From: Pseudoalteromonas nigrifaciens
GTDB taxonomy: Bacteria; Pseudomonadota; Gammaproteobacteria; Enterobacterales; Alteromonadaceae
NCBI RefSeq assembly: GCF_002221505.1
Contig: NZ_CP011037.1
Coordinates: 372,001 to 436,000 of the forward strand
Direction: 5' to 3'
Length of the DNA stretch: 64,000 bases
Part shown: one piece after another, positions 47,008 to 55,386 of the stretch
Numbering within the stretch: position 1 is the stretch's first letter
Layout of the letters: each line of letters starts with the position of its first letter
Notes under the pieces: model-generated
Told to the model about the DNA's origin: nothing
What the model saw: only the letters and a program-made list of their open reading frames with translations
Database searches by the model: none
Made by a program: the position numbers and the translations under genes

Positions 47008-48029
47008 AGTGTTGCTCGCTGCATGGCTTTGGCTTGTATTAATAATTGCTTATCGGTGCTCATTTTAGCTTGTTGCCAATTTATATTGGCCCAGTACAGA
47101 GCTTTATCACTATTTGGCGCTACTGCAATATAATAGTGGGCCAGATCACTGGCATGAAAGGTATCTTGACGCAGCTCGCGCAGCGCCACACGGCTTTTCA
47201 TCATTGTTTGCCACTTTGTACTAACCGCATTAGTATTTTTTTCAGCAATAGCCAACCTGAGTAGAATAGCATCTTCTAAATTACTGTTATCTGTTAGCAA
47301 ACCAGCTAAAGTATTGAGCACTTGCTGCGTGTTATTAAGTGCTAATTGAGTATCGGCCCACAGTACAATAAGGCTCACCGGCGCAGACTGTAAATCGACA
47401 TGGCTAATGTAGCTCAGCGCAGTTTGGTAATTATTTAATCGATAGCTCATTTCACTTAGTACATGGGCAGTGGCTAAGCTAATATTTTTATTATGGGTAA
47501 TCTTTTTTAATGCATTATAACTTTGTATTAGTTGCTCTTGCTGGCTTTGTACATCTAACACGCAAGTACTTACGGTAATAAGGCTTACTTGCCCAATTAA
47601 TGCCGTACAATGCCCTTTGGCAGCAGTAAATTCACCTTTGGTCATGTAAATATTAGCCAGTAATAAATGACTATTACTGTGATTTGGCTCAGCAACTAAT
47701 ACTTCAGTGGCAATTTTAATTGCAGCATCAAATCGGTGCTCTTTTTGTAGTACTCGTGCATATAAATAACCAATTAGTGGAGTGGGGTTTTGGTTATACA
47801 AAGTTGCTAAATGTGTTTTTAACACACCTTGCAAACGTTCAGTTTGCCCAGCATATTGGCTATTTATAACTAGTTCGTTTATTTCAGCAACAGACAGTTG
47901 AGCTACTATATTTGAGTTGCTAGGGGCAATAATTGCATTATCGGCGGGGGTAAAAGCGCTGGCAAATACATTGCTTGAAAATAACATACCCATAAGTAGC
48001 AAAATTAATTTAGTGTAAGGTAATTGCAT
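47004..48029 (-). CDS. Secreted TPR-repeat protein
   Basis: 341 residues with a signal peptide (MQLPYTKLILLLMGMLFSS ... FASA). The mature part is a chain of tetratricopeptide-like helix pairs (LYARVLQKEHRFDAAIKIATEVLVAEP, LLLANIYMTKGEFTAAKGHC). Probably a periplasmic protein-interaction scaffold. Its end overlaps the HupE-like gene by 4 bp, indicating translational coupling, so the two proteins probably work together. Confidence 0.8.
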   Translation of the reverse strand: MQLPYTKLILLLMGMLFSSNVFASAFTPADNAIIAPSNSNIVAQLSVAEINELVINSQYAGQTERLQGVLKTHLATLYNQNPTPLIGYLYARVLQKEHRFDAAIKIATEVLVAEPNHSNSHLLLANIYMTKGEFTAAKGHCTALIGQVSLITVSTCVLDVQSQQEQLIQSYNALKKITHNKNISLATAHVLSEMSYRLNNYQTALSYISHVDLQSAPVSLIVLWADTQLALNNTQQVLNTLAGLLTDNSNLEDAILLRLAIAEKNTNAVSTKWQTMMKSRVALRELRQDTFHASDLAHYYIAVAPNSDKALYWANINWQQAKMSTDKQLLIQAKAMQRATL

Positions 48030-48088
48030 TTTATAGTCCTTTTGAAAAAGCCATCCGTGGCCTGTCAGCTTTGATTATGACTTACTGA

Positions 48089-48595
48089 TTAATTACCTGT
48101 TGCAGGGTGGAGGCCACCGACATCTGTTTCGGTGTTGGTAAATACCCGGCCGTTAATAGACAGTGGCTCAGCGTTAGCAGGTTGATTAAATGCATCGGTT
48201 GCAAACTGAGCAAAGTCGACTTGCAACGCTTCAATAGTAATACTTATCGTTGCTGTTACTTGGTTGTTAACCCCATCAGACACACCAAACATAAAGCTAT
48301 CTGACCCTGTTTGTTCTTTATTGGGCGTGTAGGTGTATGTGCCATCGGTATTTACAACTACGCTGCCGAGTGTGGGCTGTGTTGTTATGCTGTAGGCAAG
48401 TGTGTCGCCATCGGCATCTGCTGCGTCAAGCATGTCGTTAATAGCCACCTCAGTTTGCGTGGTAACCATGGCATCGCTTGCTGTGGGAGCAACATTAACA
48501 GCCACTGTTGGCTCGTTGTCATTATCGCTACCACAGCCGCTCATTGCTAAAACACTTATAAGCAAATATGCCTGTGTATATTTTAAATTACGCAT
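48089..48595 (-). CDS. Small lipoprotein with a cadherin/Ig-like domain
   Basis: 168 residues. Lipobox LAMSGC, then a single Ig-like repeat of the kind seen in large adhesins (NVAPTASDAMVTTQTEVAIN, DADGDTLAYSITTQPTLGSV, DGTYTYTPNKEQTGSDSFMF), with calcium-type Asp ligands DAADADGD. The C-terminal part (VDFAQFATDAFNQPANAEPL) is unassigned. It starts 11 bp after DUF4331 and is surely in the same transcript. Confidence 0.78.
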   Translation of the reverse strand: MRNLKYTQAYLLISVLAMSGCGSDNDNEPTVAVNVAPTASDAMVTTQTEVAINDMLDAADADGDTLAYSITTQPTLGSVVVNTDGTYTYTPNKEQTGSDSFMFGVSDGVNNQVTATISITIEALQVDFAQFATDAFNQPANAEPLSINGRVFTNTETDVGGLHPATGN

Positions 48596-48606
48596 TCTTT
48601 TACTCC

Positions 48607-50199
48607 TTATTTAGAACCCGCAAGTGGGGTAGTAAGGTAGGGAAAGCTTGCATCCATCATAGTGGCATTTATTGGTGCGCCATCGGTAAATTGCACAGTA
48701 CCTACTTCAGCATCCTCTGGTTTACAAAGCCCTAAATCAGTGTCTACGCCTGCTACAGGGATAGGATGACATAAACGACCCATAACAACTCTTAGTGCTA
48801 TATCAACAACGTCATCACCTGGGCGACGGCCATTTGGGAATCCGGCTAAATCATTACCTGCTACCCCAAATGTTGATTGTTCAGCTTGTGCTGTTGCTGC
48901 AATTTTAGTGTTTAAACGCAGCATTTCTGATGGCGTTACTGTTGTTTGCTGGTTAACACCGGCAAAACCAGTTAAAAATGCGGTTATAAGGTCATTACGT
49001 GGAAAGTTTGTAGGTGCAAGCGTTGCAAAATTTGTCCCTAGGGTGGTATTAACCGCATCTTTAAATAAAATATTTAATAGTTCAGGCAGTGAAGGATGCG
49101 ACACATAATCTAAAAATTGGCCATCATCTTTAGGATGCGCAGTAGAGAAGGTGTCTTTATCTTTAATACCAATTACTAGCTCATTAACCAGTGGGTTACC
49201 TAAACGCGAAACTTGCGTTAATGCGCCGCCGTTAACTGCGTTATTTGCAAACTTAGCATTAGGATTTAAAATACGCGCTTGCGGTAAGCTTGCTGTTGTC
49301 CACGAACCAATTACGCCATTACTTGAGCCAACCACACAGCTTTTAGGTACTTCAATTGCTATAGAGGTAATGTTTTTATCAGCTAAATCATCGTTATCTG
49401 CCGATTGTGTTATGCCACCAGGAAAGCCCGAGCCATCACCAGCACCCGCAGCACTGTCGCCTTCAACGGGTACGTAGTTTACTAAATCAAAGGTTTTGCC
49501 TAGGTTAACTACAAAAGGGTCTTTACGTTGACCAACGAACACTTTAGCCATGCCATCACAGTTCGCAATAGCGACTTGATACATAAATTGGTCGGCATAC
49601 ATTTGGTAATCTTGCTTTGAGGTAAAGGTTTTATTACCTACATAATCAAGCGGTTTATTAAAAGTAGTTGAGCTAGTAGTAGTGTTACTAAGCTGTACGC
49701 TAGTGCCTGTTTTTTGCGGGCCGCTGATCATTCTTACGGTGTAAGATTCACTAAAGTTAGCAGCACTATCATTACCTGCCGTAATACCGCCGACATTTTT
49801 TAGTGGTACAGATACAGTACGCTGATTACCCTCAGGGCCTACGGTTAATTGGACACCTTGATTATTATTAGGCAACATACTTTTAAAGTTAAACGCAAAA
49901 GTAATATCTTCAACAGCGTCACCATCGTTATCAATGTGAATGCTGTAAGTAGCATCAGGATCCATGGCAAAGTAATTAGGACCACCGTAGGCATCTTGCA
50001 ATGGAATGTAATTAGCAATCAAGGTAACAAAGTCACCACGACCTTGCTCATAACTATTAAAAACATAAAAGTCGGTAGAGTCTAATGTTGGAAAGCGACT
50101 AATATTAGGCGCTTCTCTGTGGCTTGATGCTTCACTTGGTGCACTTACAAAAGTAGCACATATAACAACTGCGAGTATTGATGGAGTAAAAGCTTTCAT
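48607..50199 (-). CDS. DUF4331 family secreted protein
   Basis: 530 residues with a signal peptide (MKAFTPSILAVVICATFVSA). Family hallmarks: SSHREAPNISRFPTLDSTDFYVFNSYE, LIANYIPLQDAYGGPNYFAMD and HIDNDGDAVEDITFAF, the last resembling a calcium site. Function of the family is unknown. First gene of a four-gene operon with its own candidate ECF promoter 36-65 bp upstream; Shine-Dalgarno AAGGAC. Confidence 0.88.
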   Translation of the reverse strand: MKAFTPSILAVVICATFVSAPSEASSHREAPNISRFPTLDSTDFYVFNSYEQGRGDFVTLIANYIPLQDAYGGPNYFAMDPDATYSIHIDNDGDAVEDITFAFNFKSMLPNNNQGVQLTVGPEGNQRTVSVPLKNVGGITAGNDSAANFSESYTVRMISGPQKTGTSVQLSNTTTSSTTFNKPLDYVGNKTFTSKQDYQMYADQFMYQVAIANCDGMAKVFVGQRKDPFVVNLGKTFDLVNYVPVEGDSAAGAGDGSGFPGGITQSADNDDLADKNITSIAIEVPKSCVVGSSNGVIGSWTTASLPQARILNPNAKFANNAVNGGALTQVSRLGNPLVNELVIGIKDKDTFSTAHPKDDGQFLDYVSHPSLPELLNILFKDAVNTTLGTNFATLAPTNFPRNDLITAFLTGFAGVNQQTTVTPSEMLRLNTKIAATAQAEQSTFGVAGNDLAGFPNGRRPGDDVVDIALRVVMGRLCHPIPVAGVDTDLGLCKPEDAEVGTVQFTDGAPINATMMDASFPYLTTPLAGSK

Positions 50200-50234
50200 G
50201 ACTTTGTCCTTTAGTTTTTGATTGAAGTCATTAG

Positions 50235-50264
50235 TAATACGAGGCAGGGTTTAAATTGGACGCA
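50235..50264 (-). promoter_or_regulatory. Candidate ECF-sigma promoter of the DUF4331 operon
   Basis: Minus strand: TGCGTCCA (-35), 15 bases, CGTATTA (-10). The same layout, TGCATCCA-15-CGTTTA, precedes the ECF sigma gene. The -35 resembles the CATCCA element I recall for SigK-type sigma factors, and the anti-sigma here is of RskA type. Confidence 0.68.
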
Positions 50265-50369
50265 GGGAAGTTAATTTATTTTTAATTAATGTGATTTATT
50301 TGTTAATTCACGCTATTTAGCTCTAATACCTTATTACTGAGAAAAGATAAAAGAGCTGTTTTTAGTAAT

Positions 50370-51053
50370 TTATAAAAGTAGTAATTCAGTAGTATAGAGT
50401 ACTTCGCTTGGCTCGCCGTTTGGCGAGCCGCCAATAGGTTCTAAACTTACAGCCAATAGAGCAACATTACTGGCTTTAAAGCGGCTGTTTTTAGCTAGCG
50501 TTTTGCTACCTGTTTTAGGGAGTAAGCCCAGCGATATTGGTGCGTCTTGGTCTTTTAGTATCATCCACAGCTCATAGTCTTTATCTGTTTTAGCCACAAG
50601 CTGACTACTTGCCTTAATTGATAAAGCCTGCTCATTAACATCAATAAACCATAACGGTTGCTGCGCTTTATTTTGCACTAATGCAATTTGCTGAATATTG
50701 CTAACATTAGTGGCCGGTTGCATTACTAAAAAGGCTAATACAATTGAAGCTGCTGTAGCAACAAGCGACCAAGTGCGCCAAATTGAAGGTTGTGTACGAA
50801 TTATTGTTTTCGTTGGTTGGGGCTGGTTTTCAATTTGTTGTAATATTTTTGGCCATAAGTCGTCACTTGGTGCTAGTGGCGTAATAGCGCTGGCTAAATT
50901 ATTTAAATTTTGCTCCCACATTGTTGTGGCCTCACGTGCTTTGCTGGAGTTGAGGAGTAATCGCTGAAAACGCTTACGGGTTGAGCTTGATAGGGTACCA
51001 AGTACATATTGCCCTGCAAGTGCATTTAATACCTCGGGTTTATTATAATTCAT
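50370..51053 (-). CDS. RskA-type anti-sigma factor
   Basis: 227 residues from ATG 51053 (MNYNKPEVLNALAGQYVLGTL), which overlaps the sigma stop as CTATGA; the longer open frame reads through the sigma gene. N-terminal helical anti-sigma domain (1-95), one membrane helix (about 108-125, SLVATAASIVLAFLVM), and a periplasmic RskA domain containing YELWMILKDQDAPISLGLLP. It should hold the adjacent sigma factor at the inner membrane until proteolysis releases it. Confidence 0.87.
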   Translation of the reverse strand: MNYNKPEVLNALAGQYVLGTLSSSTRKRFQRLLLNSSKAREATTMWEQNLNNLASAITPLAPSDDLWPKILQQIENQPQPTKTIIRTQPSIWRTWSLVATAASIVLAFLVMQPATNVSNIQQIALVQNKAQQPLWFIDVNEQALSIKASSQLVAKTDKDYELWMILKDQDAPISLGLLPKTGSKTLAKNSRFKASNVALLAVSLEPIGGSPNGEPSEVLYTTELLLL

Positions 51054-51574
51054 AGGGTTAAACACCTTTGTAGCTGAACTAGTCCACGGCGGATCCAACT
51101 TTTTACCGTACCTAAAGGCGTGTCGATATGTTCAACTAATTCACTGTGGCTTAAGCCTTTGTAATAGGCCAAGTGAATCGCTTGTTTTTGCTGTGGCTCT
51201 AATTGCTCTATACAGCTTACGAGTTTGGTGTTTTCGGCATAACTTACCTCAATATCGTGCTCGTTTATATCGTCGTCGCCTAGTGATTGCTCCTTGCGCA
51301 CTTTGTTGTAGCGCAGCGCATCAAGGCTTCGGTATCTAACAATGCTGATCATCCAGCTAATAACCGTTCCCTTAGATGAATTATACTCAGATGCGTTATG
51401 CCAAATTTTAATAAAAGCTTCTTGCAATACTTCTTCCGCATGCGCTCTGTTTGTTAACATATTTAAAGTTATAGCAAATAATTTTCCGCTGGTTTGCTGA
51501 TAAAGATTAGCGAATGCGTGTTTATCGCCTTGAGCGGTTGAACACAAAAGGGGGAGTAAATCGTCGTTTTCCAT
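51050..51574 (-). CDS. ECF RNA polymerase sigma factor
   Basis: 174 residues with only regions 2 and 4. Region 2: LYQQTSGKLFAITLNMLTNR, AEEVLQEAFIKIWHNASEY, ISWMISIVRYRSLDALR. Region 4: LEPQQKQAIHLAYYKGLSHSELVEHIDTPLGTVKSWIRRGL. Co-encoded with an RskA-type anti-sigma, placing it near the SigK-like ECF groups. A matching promoter motif lies upstream of its own start and upstream of the DUF4331 operon. Confidence 0.93.
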   Translation of the reverse strand: MENDDLLPLLCSTAQGDKHAFANLYQQTSGKLFAITLNMLTNRAHAEEVLQEAFIKIWHNASEYNSSKGTVISWMISIVRYRSLDALRYNKVRKEQSLGDDDINEHDIEVSYAENTKLVSCIEQLEPQQKQAIHLAYYKGLSHSELVEHIDTPLGTVKSWIRRGLVQLQRCLTL

Positions 51575-51928
51575 GATTACCTTAATATTTTTATTATTAG
51601 TTAAATAAACGTGTGAGAGTTGTTTGTGGATGCAAAAACATGCTTAGATGTGCTTATAGATTAGCTGTAATACAGCTCAATACAAGTAAACAAAGAGTAT
51701 TGCTGTTACTTTATACCAGTGTGAACAATTGACCTACTATAGTGTAAAAATAGCTACGGTTTATAAGTGGGCTAAAAAAAGGCTTAATAAATAAAAGTTA
51801 AAATGTTAATTATCAATAATATAACTAACGAGGAATAAGTGAATGCTGGCGTGAAATTTGCTCTTACAATATCAAGGCATGATTAATAAATATAACAACA
51901 ACGAGCATATATTATAAAAGGAGAACAT
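51575..51928. other. 354-bp divergent intergenic region
   Basis: Contains the candidate sigma promoter on the minus strand and, on the plus strand, the leader of the phosphatase-kinase gene with AAAAGGAGAA as ribosome-binding site (51917-51926). No further gene recognised. Confidence 0.5.
51606..51634 (-). promoter_or_regulatory. Candidate autoregulatory ECF promoter of the sigma gene
   Basis: Minus strand: TGCATCCA (51627-51634), 15 bases, CGTTTA (51606-51611), 32 bp before the ATG. Same sequence and spacing as the site before the DUF4331 gene. Confidence 0.68.
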
Positions 51929-53557
51929 ATGTGGGCTGCAATTAGTTACTTACTATTGGCATTTATACTCATATTTATTGGCTGGGAAGTTAACTCAATT
52001 TACTTTTCGATTGTATTTTATTGGAGTGCATTGTCACTACTTTTAGTGGGGGGCGCTTATATATTCGATATAGCAAAAGTGTTTAGAAAACGAGAAAACG
52101 GCGTTATCCCTTTTTATATTCGCTGGGCGTTTATTCCTTTTTTATTTGGCGCTCAATTATACAATGCGTGGGCTCGTAAACACGATAAAGTGCCGCCTAT
52201 TCAAAAGATTAATGAACATTTGTTTTTGGCATGTCGATTATTTCCCTCTGACATAGATACGCTAAAAGAAAACGGTATTACCGCAATACTTGATGTAACG
52301 TGCGAGTTTGACGGTTTAGAGTGGAGCTCTACGCAAGAAAACATTAATTATTTAAACATTCCGGTACTCGATCATAGCGTTCCTACGCATTCGCAGTTAA
52401 ACCAAGCAATTAATTGGATCCATCATCATGTACAAAAAGATCGCCGTGTGGTGGTGCATTGTGCTTTAGGGCGCGGGCGCTCTGTGTTTGTAATGGCGGC
52501 CTACTTGCTTAGCCAAAATAAAGATGCCGATGTGCATCAAATACTGGCACAAATAAAAGAAACTCGCGAGACAGCTAATCTTAATAAACGCCAATTACAT
52601 CACTTAGCTAAGCGCCATAAAAAAGGTGAGTTAGTAATTAAAAACAAAGCATTTTTGATTGCAAATCCAGTATCGGGCACAAAAATGTGGCAAGACAAAC
52701 AACACCTAATTGTTGCTAGTTTATCGGCTTATTACGACTTAACCGTATTAACAACCTCAAAAGAAGTTAATGGCGTAGCGCTTGCTAAACAGGCAATAAA
52801 AGAGCAGCCAGATATTATTATTGCTTGTGGTGGTGACGGCACAGTGACAGAAGTGGCCAGTGTATTAGTGCACACTAAATGCAGGTTGGGTATTATTCCG
52901 CTGGGCACGGCTAACGCATTAGCGCATGTGTTAATGGGCATAAAATCAAAATTTATTCCTGTTGAACAAGCCTGTGATTTAATTATTGATGGGCAAACAA
53001 GTTTAATCGACACAGCTTATTGTAACGACGAGCTAATGTTACTACTGGCAGGAATTGGCTTTGAACACTCCATGATTGAAAAAGCCGACCGTGAAGCTAA
53101 AAACAAATCTGGGCAACTGGCCTATTTAAATGGTTTTTTACAAGCTTTTGGTGAACAAAAAGCACAAGTATTAACGATAAAGCTTGATGATAACGAACCA
53201 ACGCAAGTGAGTACCAATAGTTTTATTGTTGCTAATGCCGCACCCTTTACTACTTTGCTAGCTCAAGGTGGCGGGCAGCCTGATCATAGTGACGGGCTTC
53301 TTGATGTGAATTGGTTAATACCCAATAAAGAAAATGGCACTACAGTACTGAGTATTGCCGAGCTTATGTTTAGCAGCATTACACAAACACATTTAGCTAT
53401 TAATTCGCATCATACAAATGCTAAAAGAGTGGAAGTAAGTGCAGAGCAAGAGATTAAATACGTAGTAGATGGAGAGGTGAAAACTTCTAACAAATTAGTT
53501 ATTACAATCTCACCTGGATCATTAAACGTTATTTGCAAAGAACAGTTTGATAAATAA
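51929..53557 (+). CDS. Fusion of dual-specificity phosphatase and diacylglycerol/lipid kinase
   Basis: 542 residues. N-terminal membrane helices (about 1-80), then a dual-specificity phosphatase domain (about 85-225) with the HCx5R loop VVVHCALGRGRS (C178, R184), then a DAGK catalytic domain (about 235-540) with FLIANPVSG, the nucleotide motif CGGDGTVTEVAS (G301-T305) and PLGTANALAH. The kinase part phosphorylates diacylglycerol or sphingosine-like lipids in related proteins. Joining a phosphatase and a lipid kinase in one membrane protein suggests coupled phospholipid turnover; substrates are unknown. Confidence 0.88.
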   Translation: MWAAISYLLLAFILIFIGWEVNSIYFSIVFYWSALSLLLVGGAYIFDIAKVFRKRENGVIPFYIRWAFIPFLFGAQLYNAWARKHDKVPPIQKINEHLFLACRLFPSDIDTLKENGITAILDVTCEFDGLEWSSTQENINYLNIPVLDHSVPTHSQLNQAINWIHHHVQKDRRVVVHCALGRGRSVFVMAAYLLSQNKDADVHQILAQIKETRETANLNKRQLHHLAKRHKKGELVIKNKAFLIANPVSGTKMWQDKQHLIVASLSAYYDLTVLTTSKEVNGVALAKQAIKEQPDIIIACGGDGTVTEVASVLVHTKCRLGIIPLGTANALAHVLMGIKSKFIPVEQACDLIIDGQTSLIDTAYCNDELMLLLAGIGFEHSMIEKADREAKNKSGQLAYLNGFLQAFGEQKAQVLTIKLDDNEPTQVSTNSFIVANAAPFTTLLAQGGGQPDHSDGLLDVNWLIPNKENGTTVLSIAELMFSSITQTHLAINSHHTNAKRVEVSAEQEIKYVVDGEVKTSNKLVITISPGSLNVICKEQFDK

Positions 53558-53568
53558 CACACGGCTAT

Positions 53569-53608
53569 AAACTATAAAACGGCGTTATTACACGCCGTTT
53601 TATAGTTT
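53569..53608. terminator. Strong bidirectional terminator
   Basis: A perfect 17-bp stem, AAACTATAAAACGGCGT with its complement, around a 6-base loop, between the convergent fusion gene and the VF530 gene; T-rich on both sides. Confidence 0.9.
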
Positions 53609-53915
53609 ATTTTTTCATCGAAGGCCAAACAAAGGCTGATGTATCAGGTGCTCTATCGGAAGTGGGCCTTGGTGCACTTTTAGGCCTACGAATTGGCTTG
53701 TTATTTATGGTATGAATATAAAGCGCTTCTACTTTATCTCGTGCCCATGGGGTTTTACGCAAAAATTTTAAGCTCGATTTAATGCTTGGTGCATCAGTAA
53801 AGCATTTAATTTTAACCTGTTCACCCAAAGTTCTCCAGCCAAGTCGTTGCTCTAACTCAACAAGTATTTGTTCTAACGTTACCCCATGTAAAGGGTTTTT
53901 AGGTTGATTATCCAT
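53607..53915 (-). CDS. VF530-family (DUF2132) small DNA-binding protein
   Basis: 102 residues. [53 protein letters not shown] is the VF530 fold core, described as a helical DNA-binding-like domain. The C-terminal tail [15 protein letters not shown] is basic and disordered. Its biological target is not known. Confidence 0.88.
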   Translation of the reverse strand: MDNQPKNPLHGVTLEQILVELEQRLGWRTLGEQVKIKCFTDAPSIKSSLKFLRKTPWARDKVEALYIHTINNKPIRRPKSAPRPTSDRAPDTSAFVWPSMKK

Positions 53916-53969
53916 AGCTACACTACTTATTTAAACTGCGCATAGTGTAACTTAATTCACTCGTAGAGG

Positions 53970-54272
53970 CTAATTCACTGTAATTGTAGCGGGCTTAGTA
54001 GGGTAAATTGCATTGCCTTGTTTATCGAGTTTAAGCCAAATTAGTTGACTGTTGTTATGTTGTACAAATTTAGCCCCGCAAATAAGCGTAAATGAGTGTA
54101 TTTGTATTAACGCTCCTTCGCTGTAGCGTTTATTGTCGTACCAACAACTTGTGTCGGTATTTACAAACTGATTAGCATCGATAACAGAGTGGGTTTTAAT
54201 TGTATTAGCATGGCTGAGTAGCGAATAGCTTAAGCAGCTAATATAAAAACATAAGATTAATAAATGGCGCAT
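53970..54272 (-). CDS. Secreted DUF1496-like small protein
   Basis: 100 residues with a signal peptide (MRHLLILCFYISCLSYSLLS). The mature part contains CWYDNKRYSEGALIQIHSFTLICG followed by a LIWLKL strand; the pair of cysteines and CWY ... YSEGA pattern match DUF1496 proteins. Function unknown. It stands alone between the VF530 gene and a divergent gene. Confidence 0.68.
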   Translation of the reverse strand: MRHLLILCFYISCLSYSLLSHANTIKTHSVIDANQFVNTDTSCWYDNKRYSEGALIQIHSFTLICGAKFVQHNNSQLIWLKLDKQGNAIYPTKPATITVN

Positions 54273-54478
54273 TTTAGTCTCAAATTGTCGAGGGTTTAAA
54301 AATAATACACTAAGCTAAAAAACATGCTAGGGTAAGGTATACACAAACACCATAAAAATGCGTAATTGGGTATTTTATAGCACCTTAACATTAGACAGCT
54401 GCTTATAAAAAAGGCGCTTTCTTGATTTGGGTATATTTATATTTAGTAAAACACAGAACAATAAATAGGTGAAAATAT

Positions 54479-54712
54479 ATGCAATTTAACCAAACAATGA
54501 TCGATGAATTTACACTATTAGCTAAATTTCCGCGTGAAAGTAAAATGCAGGGAATTAAACTTCATTCAGACGCAGAGCCTAGCTTGTTAAGCGCCGCACA
54601 ACGTTTATTTGATAAAGGAATTATAGATAGCCCAGATGGCGGTTATTTAACTGATCTGGGCTTAGAATTAATTGACCATGTAACTGTGGTGCACAGTGCC
54701 TTACAAGGCTAA
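54479..54712 (+). CDS. TIGR02647-family small protein
   Basis: 77 residues: MQFNQTMIDEFTLLAKFPRE, then GIKLHSDAEPSLLSAAQRLFDKG and DSPDGGYLTDLGLELIDHV. This matches a conserved family of about 77 residues in gammaproteobacteria. The second half resembles a winged-helix-like segment, but no function is established. GGTGAAAAT precedes the ATG. Confidence 0.8.
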   Translation: MQFNQTMIDEFTLLAKFPRESKMQGIKLHSDAEPSLLSAAQRLFDKGIIDSPDGGYLTDLGLELIDHVTVVHSALQG

Positions 54713-54747
54713 TTTTCTGGGTTAATTACCTAGGCTAATTATTTAGA

Positions 54748-55380
54748 CTAGGTTGCATCAGGTTGATTTTGTGGTGCGGCATCAATAAATGCATCGAGCT
54801 TATTACAACGCTCATAAATGGCTGCTATTTTAGGATATGCGGCCATATTTACATTAAAACGAATAGCATTAAATACCTGCGGTACTAAGCACACATCGGC
54901 AAGGCTTGGTTGCTCACCCACACAAAAAGCGTTATTACGATCAAGTAGATGCTCTACTTTTTCAAACCCTACTTCTACCCAGTGGCGATACCAAGTGTTT
55001 TTAGCCTCATCGTCTACCCCTAGTTCGTTACTTAAATACTTGAGTACGCGTAAATTATCTAACGGATGAATGTCGCAGGCTATGGCGTAACTTAAATTAC
55101 GAATTTGTGCTTTTTGCCACGCGTTACCAAATAATAATGGCGTTGTGTTTGGATGGCTTTCTTCAAGATACTCTAAAATAGCCAGAGATTGCCCAAGCAC
55201 ACCGTCAGCTGTTTCAAGTGCTGGGAGGAAACCTTGTGGATTTTTATCTAAGTAGGCTGCACCTAATTGTTCAGACTTTAGTAAATTAACACCAACCAAT
55301 TCGTGATCAATGTTTTTTAAGTTAAGCGCAATACGCACCCGGTATGCGGCAGATGAGCGAAAATAACTATAAAGTTTCAT
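54748..55380 (-). CDS. maiA: Maleylacetoacetate isomerase
   Basis: 210 residues, zeta-class GST fold. The active-site loop SSAAYRVRIALNLK near residue 9 carries the SSCS-like serine motif (here RSSAAYR), and NPQGFLPALE and DIHPLDNLRVLKYL are family hallmarks. Isomerises maleylacetoacetate to fumarylacetoacetate in tyrosine/homogentisate breakdown. It starts 6 bp after hmgA, so one transcript. The next enzyme, fumarylacetoacetase, is not encoded here. Confidence 0.92.
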   Translation of the reverse strand: MKLYSYFRSSAAYRVRIALNLKNIDHELVGVNLLKSEQLGAAYLDKNPQGFLPALETADGVLGQSLAILEYLEESHPNTTPLLFGNAWQKAQIRNLSYAIACDIHPLDNLRVLKYLSNELGVDDEAKNTWYRHWVEVGFEKVEHLLDRNNAFCVGEQPSLADVCLVPQVFNAIRFNVNMAAYPKIAAIYERCNKLDAFIDAAPQNQPDAT

Positions 55381-55386
55381 GGTTTA

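Noticed and set aside
50288..50313. Possible CRP site (TGTGA ... TTCACG)
   Set aside because: The spacer is about 12 bases rather than the 6 needed between CRP half-sites.
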